Source: Mytilus edulis (Eukaryota; Mollusca; Bivalvia; Mytilida; Mytilidae). Taken from it: a stretch of 64,000 nucleotides of DNA. Made by a program: the position numbers and the translations under genes. The stretch's first letter is position 1; every line of letters starts with the position of its first letter. Below the pieces are notes generated by a model. It searched no databases, was not told where the DNA came from, and was given only the letters and a program-made list of their open reading frames with translations. The stretch spans positions 86,244,592-86,308,591 of the forward strand of contig NC_092347.1 of the NCBI RefSeq assembly GCF_963676685.1, in the 5' to 3' direction. Of the stretch, positions 62,942-64,000 are shown piece by piece.

Positions 62942-63530
62942 ATTTAACACATAAGCTAGAGATTGGTTACGCATGTTTTAGTCGTGTTCAGTTACTAAAA
63001 TGAAACAATTTCAACATTGAAAGTGACACAAAGGTAAACCATTCGTTGACTGATTCGATTCATAGAAAGAAAAAAAAACATTCTTATACAGGTAAAAACG
63101 ATGATTAACTTATTTTGTTAACCTATAGCATGAAATCAAACAGATATAAAAAAAAAAATCAAATTGCACGAGGTCTATTTATATTTATGTTTATACTTAT
63201 ATCGTTTTATTTGACCGTCGGAAGTCTTCTGAGATCATTTCAATAGATAATTAAATGGCGTCTGGACTAAAATACACAGCACGTGTTCTATCTAATAAAT
63301 GCACTGTTTACCGTTTATTTCAGACTTATTGTAATTTGGATACACGTTTTAGAATGTTATAAATCAATTATGAGAACTTTGAGTCTAATCGGTGAACAAG
63401 ATTATGATAGCTTATCCCATTTTAATGCAAATTAGAAAACGAATATGTGTATACCTGTTGTTTGAAAAATCTTAGCGCATTTCTGGAATTATCTACACGG
63501 CAAACCACTGTGGTTTCATTATTGTTCGTT

Positions 63531-63715
63531 GGATACCAATTTTCGTAGCTTTAGTGGGTACAGGTGAACCACGAAATTCAATTCAATGTCAACGAAATAC
63601 AAATTTTCTATTGGCTTGTTTGAAGACTTCGGCAAAACCACGAAAATAAATATCCACGAACATGAAAAGTTTCCTGAATCCACGAAAATTGGTACCCACG
63701 AAAATAAATTATCCC
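63531..63715. mobile_element. CACGAAAAT-type MITE in the 5'UTR intron of gene C
   Basis: Copy of 45,728-45,912 at an offset of 17,803. Confidence 0.7.
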
Positions 63716-64000
63716 TAGTATATACATATTTTAGAGAATTCCTGTAGCATGAAAATAATAGTAATTCAAATTCAACACGAAATAACTTGAAATGATATCC
63801 TTTGGGCGTCATTCAGTTGAAGTGGGTTGAAATATTTTGCCTCCCAGAATTCGTTTAGGAACGTTGGTGGCCCATAGTGGATTAATTGAAAGGGTATATT
63901 ACAAAGAGACGAATGGTAAGGACGAAATCATCATGTTAATATGATCACAAAGACATGTGTGTGAGTATTGAAATGATGAATTGAAAACTCCAACACGAGC

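Larger units (their letters stand above)
46674..64000. repeat. Segmental duplication unit 2, cut by the window end
   Basis: Second direct copy of 28,920-46,673; see that entry for the offsets and differences. The last few hundred bases, including the promoter of gene C, are outside the window. Confidence 0.9.

Noticed and set aside
63519-63812. A 97-codon gene on the minus strand
   Set aside because: It overlaps a MITE in the 5'UTR intron of gene C, and the frame is a by-product of the repeat.

Overview
The window is AT-rich, intron-containing metazoan DNA dominated by dispersed repeats. A bivalve, most likely a Mytilus-type mussel, fits best. The reasons are secreted glycine-rich proteins that resemble molluscan shematrins, two YHYH-domain genes, a tRNA-derived SINE, many short repeats that I recognise as typical of mussel genomes, and hammerhead ribozyme motifs. 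The species call is inference, since no search could be run.

Layout. 1-5,300: repeats only, including a 157-bp MITE with a target-site duplication and a 53-bp satellite. 5,379-8,387: YHYH gene 1, three coding exons, 342 aa. 9,499-14,154: a minus-strand Ty3/gypsy-type gag-pol body, truncated at its 5' side beside a long foldback element and frameshifted near its 3' end. 14,640-20,900: repeat fragments, including a SINE and an orphan copy of the block found upstream of the YHYH genes. 20,980-24,074: YHYH gene 2, three coding exons, 317 aa, same splice phases as gene 1.

25,705-64,000: an array of three minus-strand genes (A, B, C) for shematrin-like secreted Gly/Tyr-rich proteins of 186, 200 and 205 aa. 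Each has a signal-peptide exon, one Gly-rich exon and, by my splice reading, an 11-nt coding tail in a last exon that makes the protein end in basic residues plus Ser-Tyr. Genes A and B also show a TATA box and a noncoding first exon; the matching part of gene C lies beyond the window.

Genes B and C sit in two almost identical direct copies of a unit of about 17.75 kb (28,920-46,673 and 46,674 to the end). Each unit carries the same series: a 161-bp satellite, a hAT-type transposon remnant, a decayed LINE, a decayed Penelope-like reverse transcriptase, a TAGGAC-rich element, a hammerhead ribozyme, a 34-bp satellite, and then the shematrin-like gene.

The two gene families both look secreted and cell-surface or extracellular-matrix related, which would suit mantle or byssus function, but nothing in the sequence proves that they work together. 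The main cautions are that the near-identical 17.75-kb copies could be an assembly artefact (uncollapsed haplotypes), and that all exon joins are read from splice consensus and frame, not from transcripts.
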